DNA of 64,000 nt from Phorcus lineatus (Eukaryota; Mollusca; Gastropoda; Trochida; Trochidae). Positions 1 through 13,248 of this stretch are shown here, piece after piece. The DNA is taken from contig OV121092.1 of NCBI GenBank assembly GCA_921293015.1, forward strand, positions 12,282,001 to 12,346,000. The letters are read 5' to 3'. The notes beneath the pieces are model-generated. The model ran no database searches. It saw only the letters and a list, made by a program, of their open reading frames with translations, and was not told the DNA's origin. Made by a program: the position numbers and the translations under genes. Position 1 is the stretch's first letter; every line of letters starts with the position of its first letter.

Positions 1-455
1 TAATAAGAATGTTAATTAATATAGGGCCAAGCAGGGAACTGTTATCGATAATGTGCATTCATTATTAGCAAAATATGATAATAAGAATGTTAGTATAGGG
101 CCAAGCAGGGAACTGTTATCGATAATTTGCATTCATTATTATTAGCAAAATATGATAATAAGAATGTTAGTATAGGGCCAAGCAGGGAACTGTTATCGAT
201 AATGTGCATTCATTATTATTAGCAAAATATGATAATAAGAATGTTAATATAGGGCCAAGCAGGGAACTGTTATCGATAATGTGCATTCATTATTATTAGC
301 AAAATATGATAATAAGAATGTTAATATAGGGCCAAGCAGGGAACTGTTATCGATAATGTGCATTCATTATTATTAGCAAAATATGATAATAAGAATGTTA
401 ATATAGGGCCAAGCAGGGAACTGTTATCGATAATTTGCATTCATTATTATTAGCC
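1..455. repeat. Minisatellite, about 77-bp unit, about 6 copies
   Basis: A unit of about 76-77 bp is repeated head to tail about six times, and the array runs off the left edge of the window. Each unit contains the core GGGCCAAGCAGGGAACTG followed by TTATCGATAAT. Copies differ by single bases (TTAGTATAG or TTAATATAG, GATAATGTG or GATAATTTG) and by one missing ATT. There are no unique spacers, so this is not a CRISPR array. It lies in what should be an intron of the SLC6 gene. Confidence 0.95.
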
Positions 456-2096
456 GTCTGTGTTTCGTTTCATCCTCATTTCTCTTTATAATGTATTTAT
501 CTTTCTTTGAAAATGTGGCTATCACCTTATTATTAAGCTATGCCACTGTTATTATAGGCCTACGCAATTATCAATCTGTCCTATTTTCACTGTTCCTCAT
601 AAATCGTGATCATCTAATTTAAAGAATTGACTGCATGCACTAAATATTTTGTTGACAAACAGTTGATGTTCGGTCTTTTGGGTATCAACGATCGATGTAC
701 CAAAATTTGCTTCTATTCTGTGAGGCCATGTGTTAGAAATATTTATCATTTTTGTTGTATTTGTTTCTGTTATTATAGATTACAACTGTTGAAACTGTAA
801 ATTCAAAGCTTTAATAAGATATTCAATTATATTATTACATAAATGTATGTTATGTTGACCGTTCAACTGACCTTCGTGTATTTTATGTTTCTTGTTTGAA
901 TGTTATTAGAGGATTTAAAAGTATGTGTTAGGATATATCTCTTTGACCTTGACCTTTCGTGGAAATGTATATGCTCTTCTCAGATGCCCCGACTCCAAAG
1001 GTTGCAAGTTTGGCGAGAGGGTCTCTCTTTAGCCTGTGATTCTATTGGCTGACATGATTGTGACGTCACGGATCAAAGGCAACCAATCATGGTCATCGTT
1101 ACTGAACCATGTTCAGTACGAGGCAATACTCTGTTGTTTATCTTCTTGTTAATCGTCATTTGTAGAACATAGTGAACGAGAACTTGACAATCATTGCATA
1201 TATGCAAAATAAAAGTCGTTCATTACATATAAATATATATTTGTGTATTCGCTCCTCTTCTCTACGTGTAAATGATACCGTATTATCTTTATTTATAGGG
1301 TGAATTGAATGAAATGAAATAAAGATAATTGAAAAAGACATGATTATTTTATGCTGTTTTAAGAAAGATGAATTTTATTTTAATACTATTATATCCGATT
1401 TGAACAAAGATATGCGTTTGCAAAATTTTATGTTAAAAATATTATTTTAAATATTCTTGGGCATCTTTATTGTTTTTCATGATCCATATCACTATCGACA
1501 ATCGGGATAAAGTTACACATTGAAGCGTGACATATTATTAAAATTAACAATATAACGTGACATTCGGATCCGGAAGTGTCCTTTGGGCAATTATTAATTT
1601 TATGTAGACACGGACAAAATTAATATACTAGTATTCAGCTTCCATTATCATTAACAACGATTTTGGATTTGAATTTGTGCACATCTATACATTTACATTT
1701 CCAAGAACAATTTATAATATATTTTGGGAAAAACGTATGACAATCACGGTTTGCATTTTACGCAAAGAGGAGGAACGAATGTGTTATAAATTTTGTTGAC
1801 AGCATTTTCATTAGTTTAGTTAATACAATTTATATCAGATACTCATACAAAAGTTAAGCTCTACAACAGTAACAGTTGATAACATGTGTGACAATTAATC
1901 CACAGAAAACAGCTTTGAATTTTTAACATATTCAACCTTACATGAACCTAAAAGTTTTATATCATTAGATAAAATTTGTTGACTTAATTGTGTCATTAAG
2001 ATAACCTAATAATTGTACTTAAAACAGCGTGAATACAAACAGTGTGAATACACTCAGCCAATTCGGGAAGCTAAGAATGACTTTGTTTCTTTTCAG
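456..2096. other. Intronic sequence, no gene seen
   Basis: AT-rich sequence between the minisatellite and the first SLC6 exon in the window. No exon with a recognisable protein family was found on either strand. A short GC-richer patch near 980-1110 holds no supported feature. It ends in a pyrimidine tract and CAG acceptor just before 2097. Confidence 0.6.
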
Positions 2097-5000
2097 GGAC
2101 GCGCTGATTGTGAGCGCTATGGACGCTATCACGGCTGTGTATGTCGGTTTGGCTTTCTTCGCGGTCATGGGCCATGTGGCCCATCTTCGCGGCGTCACTG
2201 TGGAGGCTTTCCAATCGTCAGGTTACTCTTCTCATGTCTTGTTCTTATCAAACCCAGCGTTCCGACAATTATTTCTCCTCTTTCCCGTCTTCGAAAGTTC
2301 AGAAATCTGCAGAGAGAGCAAATCTAGTTAGATAGGTTCATAAGTCGAGCTGATTTTGATAGACTCTCAATCAAAGATGAAATCGAAAAATTATGTCATA
2401 AGTCAAATACGAGAGCGAGTTACTTTAAATCTTACAATAGAAGTTGGTTTACAAAGCTTCCCTTTGCTTCCGAATGCTGTGGAGAATACTTCGGTTGCAA
2501 TCGAAATCTGTTTTTAAAATGCGTTTATAGTTTAGTATTTTCCACCGACTTTTAACATGACTCTGAAAACCAATTATAAGACGATGTTCGATAGGTTATT
2601 TTTACCGCTCATATAGTCCAGGCTTATAATGTAGACACGTACAAATACAATTGTAATCTATCTGATTAAGACAGCTTTCAGGTAATTTCGGAGATACCTC
2701 CTCTTAACACAATGTAATAAAAATTATATTACTCTGATTTGTATTATCCTAAATCATTATATTGTTTTACAATTTTTTTTTCAATATTCAATGAAAGAGA
2801 ATGTGTTATCTAATTGTCATTTGACAGGATTCAACTTGGGATTTATTGTCTACCCGGAAGCGATCTCTTATCTCCCCTTGCCTCAACTCTGGTCAGCCTT
2901 AACCTTCGTGATGCTGTTGACGTTAGGAATAGACTCTTTGGTAATCATTTGCTTGCATCAGTGAAGTATGTATCAAGGAATGAAAGTCACGATTTAAAAT
3001 AAAAACTATCCGAATTGTTCAGAAAAAATCAGAGACTTAACAGTTCAAAAATAAATATATCGATGTTCAGCTTTCTTTATGGTTACTTACTATGTTAATC
3101 GGGTTGGGTCTTCTGAAACTACAAGAAATCTATTACTTGTATTTGATTTTGTGTTGTCATGTAGTTTGATGTTTTAATATGGGCATTGTCCTGTAACAAT
3201 CAAGCAGTAAGAGGGGCGAAAACCGGCATCATCTAAGACACCGAAAAGTTACCAAAGCTTCCACAAACTGCCTGATTTTCAACCTTAAATCATAAAATGC
3301 GAGAAGTTAAAATTGTCAGAGTAAAAACTTTAATTTTAGACCCTCAGGTAATTGTCCTGAAATTTTCTAAAGGTTCCTTGCTTTGAGATAGCTGTGACTG
3401 CCCTCGTTGATCGGTTTCCAAGACTTGGAAGAAGGAAATGGTTGCTGTATATGATGGTGTTGACGCCTTCGTTCCTGATAGGACTTGTCTACATGACACA
3501 GGTCAGTTTTATCCTGCGTGTCATGCATACAGGGCTTGATATTTACAACCTCCAAAGTCATCATACCTGGGATAATTCACTTTAAAGGGACTCAGAGTAT
3601 GTATCATGATTTTGCATGTGGCTTTAGCAAGAGGCTGAGTTCAGCTTCAATCGTCTCCTCATCTTGCATCTTGCCAAAATGATGATGTTTTCATGTTTTC
3701 AATGATAATCAGAAGACGTCTCATTAATGTTAATTAGTTAAATGACCTAGGTGAAACTATCAACATATGATTGATTCGTTGTCAGCTGTAAATAAATTTA
3801 AAAAATGACGTTTCAGTAACTGGCGCGCACCACTGAAAACTGTTTATTTTTGTTATACTGAACTTATAAGCATTATGATTCCCATTTTCTGAAACCACCA
3901 CTACTTCTTGATTAAAGAACAACACTTTTGAAGTTTTACATATTTGACTCCGACAACATACTCTCTGCCCCCTTTAAAACCTTTTCTTAAGTGTGACGTA
4001 TTGCAGCGCCTAAAAGAGACATTCATGACGGTGATTTTATGGACGACTCTTTATTTGTTTCTGTAACTACCATCTTCACAGGTCGGTTTAAGAATAACGT
4101 AAATGTATTTGTTCTTCAGTAATATAAAGGTCGACATGTAAGCATGATAACCACGTATGTCTTCCTCGTGATATCCACCAGGGAAATGTATTCAAATGGA
4201 GAATTTCTTCAGTTCGCCTATTAGGAGGGACACAGATATATGTTTCCTCATATTCTGTTTCAGGGGGGCTTGTATGTCTTGACCCTGGTAGAGTGGTATG
4301 CTTTCTTCCCGTCGATGGCTCTATTCGCCATGTTGGAGTGCTTTGCTGTCAGTTGGATCTACGGTAAGATCAATCAATCAATCAATCTTTATTTCCGTAC
4401 TTAAAAGGCAACAGGCATGTATTATATTCATGGGAAGATCACATTATCAAATTATGTGATTTTACAATATTTGTTCTAAATAACATTGCATATTTGATAT
4501 ACATTGCAACGGTATACGGTAAGATAATAAAAAAGCAAATCAAACTTATCGAGATATTGATAACACAATTGTTGATTCAAACACACACAATTATGACTAG
4601 GAAAAATTATTATTTCGTTAACGAGCTTTAAGCAGAAGCAAATACCCCATTTTCTTAGCTTATGAATATAGCCTTATCATTTGGCTCACATGAACAAGTA
4701 AACATAACTAATTCCACCTTTTTGACTAACAGTAGTGTGCGAGTCTTTTATTTGTCAGTGCAATTTACTTTCATTAAAACAGAAGATTCTCTTAATGATA
4801 ACATTTTAATTTTAATATTAACGCCGTTCCTTCACATCCAACATTATGAAACAGTCAGCATGAACTCCGTAACATCGTGGTTTGAAGAAGTTGTTATCCA
4901 GAAAATCGAGCTGTTGTTAGCGCAGATGTTATCATATTACGTTATGATTATATCAAAGTAGAAACAAATTAGTATAATACTCTATGAAAATAGTTAATTG

Positions 5001-5982
5001 AAAAGAAGGAAGAACAGTTCACATCTTTATGTATTATATTATCTAAAATGAAAATAGTTAAAGAAAAGTAGGATGAACAGTTCACATCTTTATGTATTAT
5101 ATTATCTAAAATGAAAATAGTTAATTGAAAAGTAGGATGAACAGTTCACATCTTTATGCATTATATTATCTAAAATGAAAATAGTTAATTGAAAAATAGG
5201 ATAAACAGTTCACATCTTTATGTATTATATTATCTAAAATGAAAATAGTTAATTGAAAAGTAGGATGAACAGTTCACATCTTTATGTCTTATATTATCTA
5301 AAATGAAAATAGTTAATTGAAAAGTAGGATGAACAGTTCACATCTTTATGCATTATATTATCTAAAATGAAAATAGTTAATTGAAAAATAGGATGAACAG
5401 TTCACATCTTTATGTATTATATTATCTAAAATGAAAATAGTTAATTGAAAAGTAGGATGAACAGTTCACATCTTTATGTATTATATTATCTAAAATGATA
5501 ATAGTTAATTGAAAAGTAGGAAAAACAGTTCACATCTTTATGTATTATATTATCTAAAATGAAAATAGTTAATTGAGAAGTAGGATGAACAGTTCACATC
5601 TTTATGTATTATATTATCTAAAATGAAAATAGTTAATTGAAAAGTAGGATGAACAGTTCACATCTTTATGCATTATATTATCTAAGGTTGTTGAAAGACA
5701 CTTTTTGTGCTGTGATGGTAAACATTAAGATAAAACTTTCGTTACAATCTTGTAGTCTTAATCATACATTGTACATCTCTTTTTGTACATTTTTATGAGT
5801 TTAGCTCTCATAAGCCCCTGCATGGGGTGGCTCAACTTTTATTGTTTTGTGTGTATTGTAAATATGTTATGTTTGAGGTGAGACTTAAATAAACAATCTG
5901 TCTTTCTACAATCGATATGTCAGGACATATATGGAATTCCTAGGCATCAAAGACTTTGCCATGTCAGTAATGATAACTTAGA

Positions 5983-6018
<36 letters not shown>

Positions 6019-7827
6019 TACGTAGAAGATGAATTCCACTTTTTATTTGAATGTAGAATTTATCATGGTTTACGCAATAAATATTTCAAAACACCACCAT
6101 ATAACATTGATCAACAATATTGTTGGAATACTTTAAAATGTTCTAATTATATTAAGGAAGCGTTGTTATTACACTCTCTATATACATAATTGTCAATTTC
6201 ATTTTCACTGCCATATGTATACTGAACTGTTTATTTTGTGTTGTACATGGGCCTAAGGCCTTTTACGAATGAACTTGATTGATTGACGTATTAAAAGCCT
6301 AACCTTCATTTGTGGGAATGAAAACTTACAAAGACATTTAATGAAATAGTCCAGATGTTAACGGTAATTTAATTTTTTTTATTACGGTAGAGGACGCAAA
6401 ATGATATATGATATTTTTTCTTTTACATTTGCTGAAGTTATATTTGGTTTATGCAGGTACGAACCGGCTCGAGAAGGACATTCTGCTCATGTGGGGGAAA
6501 TCTGTTCCTCGGGTCATGTTAATCGCCATGAAATACGTCTGTCCAGCATTGTTCATGGTCAGTTTCCAAACGTTTTGACATGAATTGTATAGTTGCTATC
6601 AGAAATTTTTGTATCATTCTTTATAAAAAGTGTAATCCCAATTTTTCATATTTCTTTATGATTAAGTTAATTTTTTTGCACAGTGATAACTGCCATTTAA
6701 AAACAATTATTTTTGAGACCCATTTCAGAGAATTCGTAAATTTCTACGTCTGATTGAGAGAGCAAAATTTACTTCGTTCTTTTTTTTTATTTATCAAAAT
6801 CACTCATAAGAAAAACAACGCAACGTTAATTCTAAACGGAAGATGATTTCTTGATGTACGTTCAATATGAATAACGATTTACTCAATGTCTCTGGAGCGA
6901 GAGCTTTTGTCAGTATCAATTTTGACCATTTCAGCCTAGTCGCATTTTGTGAACTTCTCTGATCGCCGATACGGACACGACAGTAAAAGTGACAGAGAGT
7001 ATCCTTCATGAAACGTGTCTAACCGTTATGTGAGAGAATATGATTTTAGTTTCAAATAATGCTACAAAGCCTAAATTAAGCATTAATTGGAACTGGTGCA
7101 AGTTGGGAATGAATTGCACGTCATGGCTCCTGGGGGACGCAGGTGTAGTCATACAAGTGTTATCTTCGACATTTTAATCCACTAAAGGATTCTACTTATA
7201 AAATACACCCAAATATGTGTTTCACTGCAGGTGATCTTCAGCTACTCGCTCTACTCCTACCGTCCACCCAAGTATGGCGACTACATCTACCCCGACTGGG
7301 CGACTGGCATAGGATGGATTATTTCTTTCGCCTCAATAGTACCTCTTCCGGTCGTCTTCGTGTGGACGGTCTACCACACTGAAGGCGCTTCACTGAAAGA
7401 GGTTTGTAATGCCTCCTGCATATATTTGACACTTTCGCATTAGATAAATAACTTAATCGGGTGTCATATATTTGATGTGAAACTCTATAAAAGGCGCACG
7501 AGCGTTAAGTGCCGACGATACTCAAATATTTTCAAATATATTCAATCGAAATAAGACGATTTTTAGCCATACACTATGGTGATATCCGGAATTGGAAATT
7601 TCGAAAACACAAAAAAAGATCCAATTGTTACAATATTTGAGTGAATATGTGTTTTTTAACCTCTTAAAAATGAAACATTTCATTTGTTGAATTTCAATGA
7701 TTAAGATCATAACGATATAATTGCTTTTCCCCTGCAGAAAATAAAACGAGCTGTTGAACCAAACAAGCACTGGGGGCCGTCAACATCAAAGACAGGTTTG
7801 GGAGACTTAAGGGAATCTATGATGTGA
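2097..7827 (+). CDS. SLC6 sodium/chloride-dependent transporter, C-terminal half (7 exons)
   Basis: Exons are 2097-2221, 2828-2940, 3373-3501, 4264-4363, 6457-6557, 7231-7401 and 7738-7827 (stop TGA 7825-7827). All have AG acceptors and GT donors with matching phases, giving 275 residues. Family hallmarks appear in order: RDALIVSAMDAITAVYVG (start of a core helix), GFIVYPEAIS, LTFVMLLTLGIDS, then E-I-A-V-T-ALVDRFP, a GGLYVLTLVEWY helix and YIYPDWATGIGW near the end. SLC6 proteins are 12-helix plasma-membrane symporters that use Na+ and Cl- gradients to take up neurotransmitters, osmolytes or amino acids. Usual length is 600 or more residues, so the N-terminal half (including the substrate and ion site of helix 1) lies left of the window. 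The substrate cannot be assigned from this half. The tail is short and ends RESMM. No lesion is visible, so the gene is probably functional. Confidence 0.92.
4369..4425 (-). mobile_element. 3' tail of a LINE, minus strand
   Basis: Read on the minus strand, the sequence ends in AATAAAGATTGATTGATTGAT. An A-rich 3' UTR finished by a short tandem repeat is a common ending of CR1/RTE-type LINE copies in molluscs. It starts right after an SLC6 splice donor. No coding part was found beside it, so the copy is heavily truncated. Confidence 0.45.
4980..5690. repeat. Minisatellite, 64-bp unit, about 11 copies
   Basis: A 64-bp unit containing ATGAAAATAGTTAATTGAA and GAACAGTTCACATCTTTATG is repeated about eleven times with few substitutions (TATGTATT or TATGCATT, GGATGAAC or GGAAAAAC). 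The first two units are the most divergent. It lies in the SLC6 intron between exons 4264-4363 and 6457-6557. Confidence 0.95.
5691..5912 (+). mobile_element. CR1-like LINE 3' UTR relic
   Basis: It contains CATAAGCCCCTGCATGGGGT and ends TTAAATAAACAATCTGTCTTTCT. The ending closely matches the tail of the LINE copy at 62.2-62.9 kb (AATGAACAATCTGTCTGTCT), which still carries recognisable ORF2 sequence. This is therefore probably a 5'-truncated copy of a related LINE. It abuts the 64-bp minisatellite. Confidence 0.55.
5982..6017. repeat. (ATT)n microsatellite
   Basis: About eleven uninterrupted ATT repeats immediately upstream of the LINE relic at 6020. Confidence 0.9.
6020..6284 (+). mobile_element. 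LINE ORF2 C-terminal relic and 3' UTR
   Basis: A forward frame from about 6023 reads VEDEFHFLFECRIYHGLRN and continues to a stop at about 6187. This is the conserved C-terminal segment after the reverse transcriptase in CR1-type LINEs (E-x-H-F-L-x-C-x-x-Y). A 3' UTR follows with ATGGGCCTAAGGCC and a GATTGATTG tail. Only the last 55 or so residues of ORF2 remain, so it is a 5'-truncated, dead insertion in the SLC6 intron. Confidence 0.75.
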
Positions 7828-7924
7828 AAGAGTGCAGTTGACTAAGGCAGTTTAAGACATCTGTTGCCAAATTATAGCATGGTTTCCAATTGGATGAGAT
7901 AAAGTGGACATACATGGATATGAA

Positions 7925-7930
7925 AATAAA
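7925..7930 (+). terminator. Putative poly(A) signal of the SLC6 gene
   Basis: AATAAA lies about 100 bp downstream of the SLC6 stop codon, the expected distance for a short 3' UTR. Cleavage site not determined. Confidence 0.5.
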
Positions 7931-10900
7931 AATTTAAATATGCTCCTTTTATTGTTTTATATGACACCACCTTTTGCTATGTAGTGCCTTTAAAATTAAT
8001 GACAACACTACGAGAAGTTTAAATCCCCACCAGTTTGATGATCAGGCTGCTTACCGTCGACATGATAAGGGTATGATAAGGTTTCATCATTTGAACACTT
8101 AAAAGTTTGATAACGAGACATGTCATACCATGTGAAGAAGGGAAGGTATTTTCGCTTTGCTACATCATTTGTATCGACTCTTAATTTTGTCTCTTAAAGA
8201 GTAAATTTGATTTATTCACCAAGATTTTAGAAATCACAACCGTCCTTGTTGAAGATGCAGTTTGAATCGTTCAGCAAATTAGCAAATTATTTATAGTGTT
8301 TCGATGACATATTTTTCTAAAACAAACCAACCACATATACAAACAGGGTACTTAACTCAGAAGTGTTTTAATCAGAAAAAGTCAATTTCAGTTTCATAAT
8401 GAATTGTTACTTTATATGCATATGGAATTGTTATTGAGAGAATACAGAAAACACCCCCCCCCCCCCCCTCATTTAACCTCTCAGTGGCTGTTCTCTAGTG
8501 TGATTGAACTGATAGTACAATTAGAAATAAAAGTTGCAGCTTGCAGTAAAAGTTTAAAGGAAAGATTAAAAGAAAATTGTTCAGATGCTAGTTAGGGGCT
8601 AACTGTTACGTTGTTGCTAAAATGCTAAAAATATAATTTCTAAGTCCAATCCTTTCAGTACAATTAGAAATTAAAGTTGCAGCTTGCAGGAAAAGTTTTA
8701 GATTGAAGGAAAATTGTTCAGATGCTAGTTAGGTGCTAACTGTTTCGTTGTTGCTAAAAATTTGATTTCTAATGCCAATCGTTTCAGTAGAGTCTCAATG
8801 TAAATGTAAAAAATGGCGCATCTGATCGGACATCAACAAACGTGCATTAGTAAAACGTAATTTTGTAAACTTATCTCAAGCAGGCAGAAGATAAAATTTG
8901 ATAGATTTTAGAAGGCTATTCAACTTGTATTCATGTAAATGGTATGATTATGTTTGATTTCGGCTTTGCTTAACACTTTTTTTGTTTATAAAGGCTTTAT
9001 TTCGATTTTCTTTGAAAACTAATAACAGTTATGTATTTTTGATATATTTTAGAAAAAACAACTGAATTAACACGAAAATCACGGAGAGGTTACCGCAAAG
9101 ATTATGATTTTTTCTATTTTTCTTTCTAAATGTATGTTAAATAGCCCTAGATTTCTAGATTTACCAGAATAGTACATAGCGCTACATATAGATTAACTCT
9201 CAATTTCCTAAATATATTGGTGGCAAGGCCCGAAGAGCCAGGGCCATTTTTTTAAAGGAATGGAAAGTTAGGAGGTCATTAAAATACTTAAGTTATACTT
9301 ACTTTAATGCTTATTCAATAAATTCACTTAAGACAGATATAAAATTAACTTTGATGGTCTGAAAGGTTATGTGAAATGCGACTCTCCATTACTGGAAAAA
9401 GTGGAAATAATTGAGCGTGAAAACAATAGAAGGACATCACAAGTGTACTTCAAATACAGTTTACAGTTGGGTTACCTGCATAGAATGTTAGTACCTTTGC
9501 AAGCAAAATGCTTCTCCTACTCAATAACCAATGTCTGAATGTCCCGACCGACCATTTTCCTTGATGAATACGAATACAGAAAGCAGAAATCTTATTTGCT
9601 GAACATTTAAAGTTTGTGCTAAAACTTTTTCAATTGGCTATCGATAGACAGTTCACATCGCTGTACACGAATTTCCCGTTTCCGGACGACGGGGGGTGAC
9701 TTCACGCTACTCTACCCACACGAAGTACTGTTGGCACGAGCTGTTGGTACTATGTGCCTCAAAGAATTTCACAAATCTTTAAAAGTTCATTGACGAAGAA
9801 TACAGTTTCTAAACATGGAATTTATTGTATACTCATGACAAATGACCTACCAAATGCAGCCGAAAATATCTAGTTTGTTCGAAGTAGAATGCTGACTTAA
9901 AGAGTTTATTTCAAACATGATGTATATATTCATTTCAATGTTGTTTCTGTCAAAAGAAGGGGTAAATTTACTTGAGTGATAAATAATCCTTATAAATCAT
10001 GCATGTCACTACATGCAGAGATATTGTAAATTTGGTCTTATCTTAATTATCACAATTACAATTCTGCAGGTGTCCAATTTAATAAGTTCTCAAATCAATG
10101 AGAAACTTAACAAATCAAACAATTGGAATAATGACTTCAACTGTTAATTTACAATGAAACAAGTTTATATTAATCAAGGGTGAAAAACAAATAAGCTAAA
10201 AATAATAACGTATATATTATAGATTTCCACACTGATAAATTTCGGCACATCTGAAATTTATTATTTAAGAGCTTTGAACTTAAGAAAGCTTACTCATAGA
10301 ATTATTTAAGTTCTGCAACCCGCTGTATGAAGCGGTTAAAAAATCAATTAAATCAAAATTCAGTATTTCAGAGTCATTTGGAACATGATGATCGGAGATA
10401 CTTAGTTGTTGGTTCGCACGTTTTCATAAACCTTTCACAAAGAAAACCAAGGCAAATGCAGCCGCTGATATTTTATAGTCATTGTCTCATTTTTGCAAGG
10501 CAAATTGTAATGCATGTCGGACAGATAATTCACCACTCACAGAAATCTTTCCCCTGACGTTTGCAACAATTTTCGGAACTCTGCAGGCATTCTAGCCCTC
10601 AATGATTAAGTTCAAACTACTCTACCCTACCCTAATATTACGTGTTTGGCGAGCGTTAGTCCTTACCACGTCATTTCGCTAAGGCCGTGACGAAGAACAC
10701 ATAAATGAAAAACCAATTTAAATAGCTAAAAGCTTACCCTTTTTCAAATACAGAAATAACAAAAAGGCGGTAAACTCAATGAACAATGCGTCTGTCATAA
10801 GTATCGGCGCTGCAATTACTAGATTTCCGGTGATTCGCACTCTCGATGGGATTGCACTTGATTCGGTACCTCATCGGTTTGAAACGGCATACGCAAATAA

Positions 10901-12934
10901 GCTACTTCATCCAAAACTGTAAAACGGGCATAAAAATGAAAATCTTTGCAAACGCGACAGGAAATATTTGTGTTAGTGATCAGATTTTGTTCGTGAAGAA
11001 TAATTAGTTCAGTTTAGTTGCCTTACAAAAATGAGACTATGACTTTAACTTCTAAAACGTGATAACATGATAAACGAATTTTTCATTTTAAATATATGTA
11101 TACTAGGTCGATAACACATCTTAAAGTGGTAAAATGAACAGAGAAAGACAACAAAGAAAAACTGTCATTGTTGTAGGAGAGACCACGTGACCTTTTGACT
11201 TCAGAAGGTCCAGTATACTGTTTCCATCTGTAACAATAAACACGATTATTGTAAATGTTGGCTTAAGATTAAATTTTCTAAAAATAATTTCCACATATTA
11301 AAAGTTCCTTAAGGTATGTTAAGATTAAATGATGAAATCTACTTTTTAATGTAAGGGGATGCTTTCCCCAAAATAATCGAATGGTACATTCTGAAATCAT
11401 CTAATAACTCAGGTAGGCGTTCATTCTAATTGTATTGGAAACTTCGTAGGTTTTTTTCAACACCAGTTTTATTCAATAATATTCTGATTATATCATCTTA
11501 TCAGATGGATTAAATATTTAAGATAGAGCCCTGGGCTCTGTAGCTAATCAGCCTCTGCATTGTTGATGTTAAAGACTAAGGTATACCAGTTAGATTTTCA
11601 CATATACATTTCATTTATACATCACAAAAATTGTCAAGTGTCAGTGCATTAGACAAGTTGTCTTAACCCAAAATCTGAATAGAAAATAGAAAACAGATTC
11701 TTGAAAAAGAATATACCAGTTAGATGATAACTATATTTTAATTCATTTACAGAATCTTCTATATTTGTTTTCTTTAGCTTGTGTAAACACTAAATTCATT
11801 TAAAGACAACTAAACAAATATCGTAAATGAGACAACATCCTATTTCCATGTTCTGACTCCCAGTTTAAATTCCGCATCCCAAATGAATAAATCTAACCCC
11901 TGCCAATAAATAGTAGAAATCTTATAGAAACCAGTTTCTATCTGAATGTACAAGCTAACTGCAAGCTCAGTCCTATGTTAGTAAACTAGCAAGCTCAAAC
12001 TAAATGACAAAATTGATGGCAATATTATGTTTATATTTTTCTTATTGATTGGTATATTGACATAAACTTCGTTCTCTTTGAAACACTGATAACCATATCA
12101 ACAAGTTTATTTGACCATTTTCAAAGCTTGTATTATTGGTTAGTCTTTTTCAACCCTGCCACACCATATAAGCACCTGCCACACCCTCAATTCTGAGGTT
12201 GGACAATGTATTAACACATCTTTTTCTCAAACATACAATGATGGAATTCTCAAAAATGTAATACCCTAGCATTGGTGTCTTGAAATTTTAGGGTGGCTAC
12301 CCCAACACGCCCATATTTCAAAGCCAGTCAAAACCAAATCTACGACCTTAAATCTTTCATGGGACAAAGATGTTATTCTGATGAAGTGAGCTTCTTAAGC
12401 CAACAAGTTTAACACCCTTAATATGCAGCATGCCGTCTCCGTGTGTATTTGGCATAGGGCAATGAAATTTAGACATATTGATCTACATATTACAATAATG
12501 ATAATATCAAAACCTGAGATTCCTAGTATTGATAATCTCTTGAAAATAGACAAAAGAAAAATTCAAAATGAATACCCTGCCACGCGCTTTTGAAGGTTGG
12601 TCATTACCAAAGTTCCAAATTTGAGTCTCCTTGTCAATAAAATGCTCCTCTTAAGAGTTCAACCTCCTTAACCAATTTGTTTTTGGGAAAATATGATTCT
12701 TTGAGATCTTATGTAAAATGCCTGCCAAGCCAATATTTAGGGGGACAGTCCCAGAGACACAAATTCAGATCACCTAGGTGAATGGCACTTCAAAATTACA
12801 ACTTTTGACGTGCAGCTGTTTTGGAGGAGAAGTCGCAAATATTAAAAGTTTATTTCGATGGACTAGGCTCACCTGGTGCCGGACGACGAGCTAAGCCATA
12901 ACTACATTTGACGTTTCGGTCTGATGAACTACGG
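7931..12934. other. Gene-poor interval between SLC6 and lectin genes
   Basis: No exon of a recognisable family on either strand. It holds a poly-C run (8453-8468), a local duplication (8513-8790), a slightly GC-richer patch near 9660-9740, and a diffuse stretch at 12150-12900 with recurring CCTGCCAC and GAGGTTGG-like words that may be an old repeat. Missing 3' exons of the lectin gene could lie here on the minus strand but were not identified. Confidence 0.5.
8513..8790. repeat. Local tandem duplication, two units of about 140 bp
   Basis: The segment starting GTACAATTAGAAATAAAAGT near 8515 is repeated from about 8657 with few changes. Both copies include GTTGCAGCTTGCAG and AAAATTGTTCAGATGCTAGT, and end in CCAATC-TTTCAGTA. 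No coding potential. Confidence 0.85.
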
Positions 12935-13240
12935 AGCAAGAGTGAGGGAGTGAGTTGGGGTTTAACGTGCTTTGAATAATATTTCAGTTATTAAACACGT
13001 GGATGACAAGCATCCAAAAGAGAGTGGATAGATTAGGGAGAAAGGGATCGAAAGGATGAAGGAAAAGACGGAAAGAAAGGCATAGTGAGAGATAGACAAC
13101 AGGTTTTAGAAGGACTCAAATTTAGTCTGGCTTCTACCCGTCGACCTGTCGAGCTTGGGTGTCCCTACCAGGAGCATGAAAGCTCCAGCTGGCATAGCTC
13201 TTGGGGTCTCTGAAGCACGCAAACCACCACACCACGTTAA
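12935..13240 (+). repeat. Dispersed repeat with GAGTGAGTTGGGGTTTAAC head
   Basis: It begins with GTGAGGGAGTGAGTTGGGGT, the same head as the fragment at 27293. A purine-rich middle and a GC-rich end with CTACCAGGAGCATGAAAGCT follow. This is the look of a mollusc SINE or MITE-type repeat. It ends within 10 bp of a lectin-gene exon. Exact borders and class uncertain. Confidence 0.45.
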
Positions 13241-13248
13241 GAACCTAC

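Noticed and set aside
1..455. CRISPR-like array of direct repeats
   Set aside because: Units of about 77 bp are contiguous with no unique spacers, in a eukaryotic intron; it is a minisatellite. The same applies to the 64-, 80- and 62-bp arrays.
4662..4961. 99-codon open frame in the SLC6 intron
   Set aside because: AT-rich composition, no motif, and flanked by LINE tail and minisatellite; probably chance.
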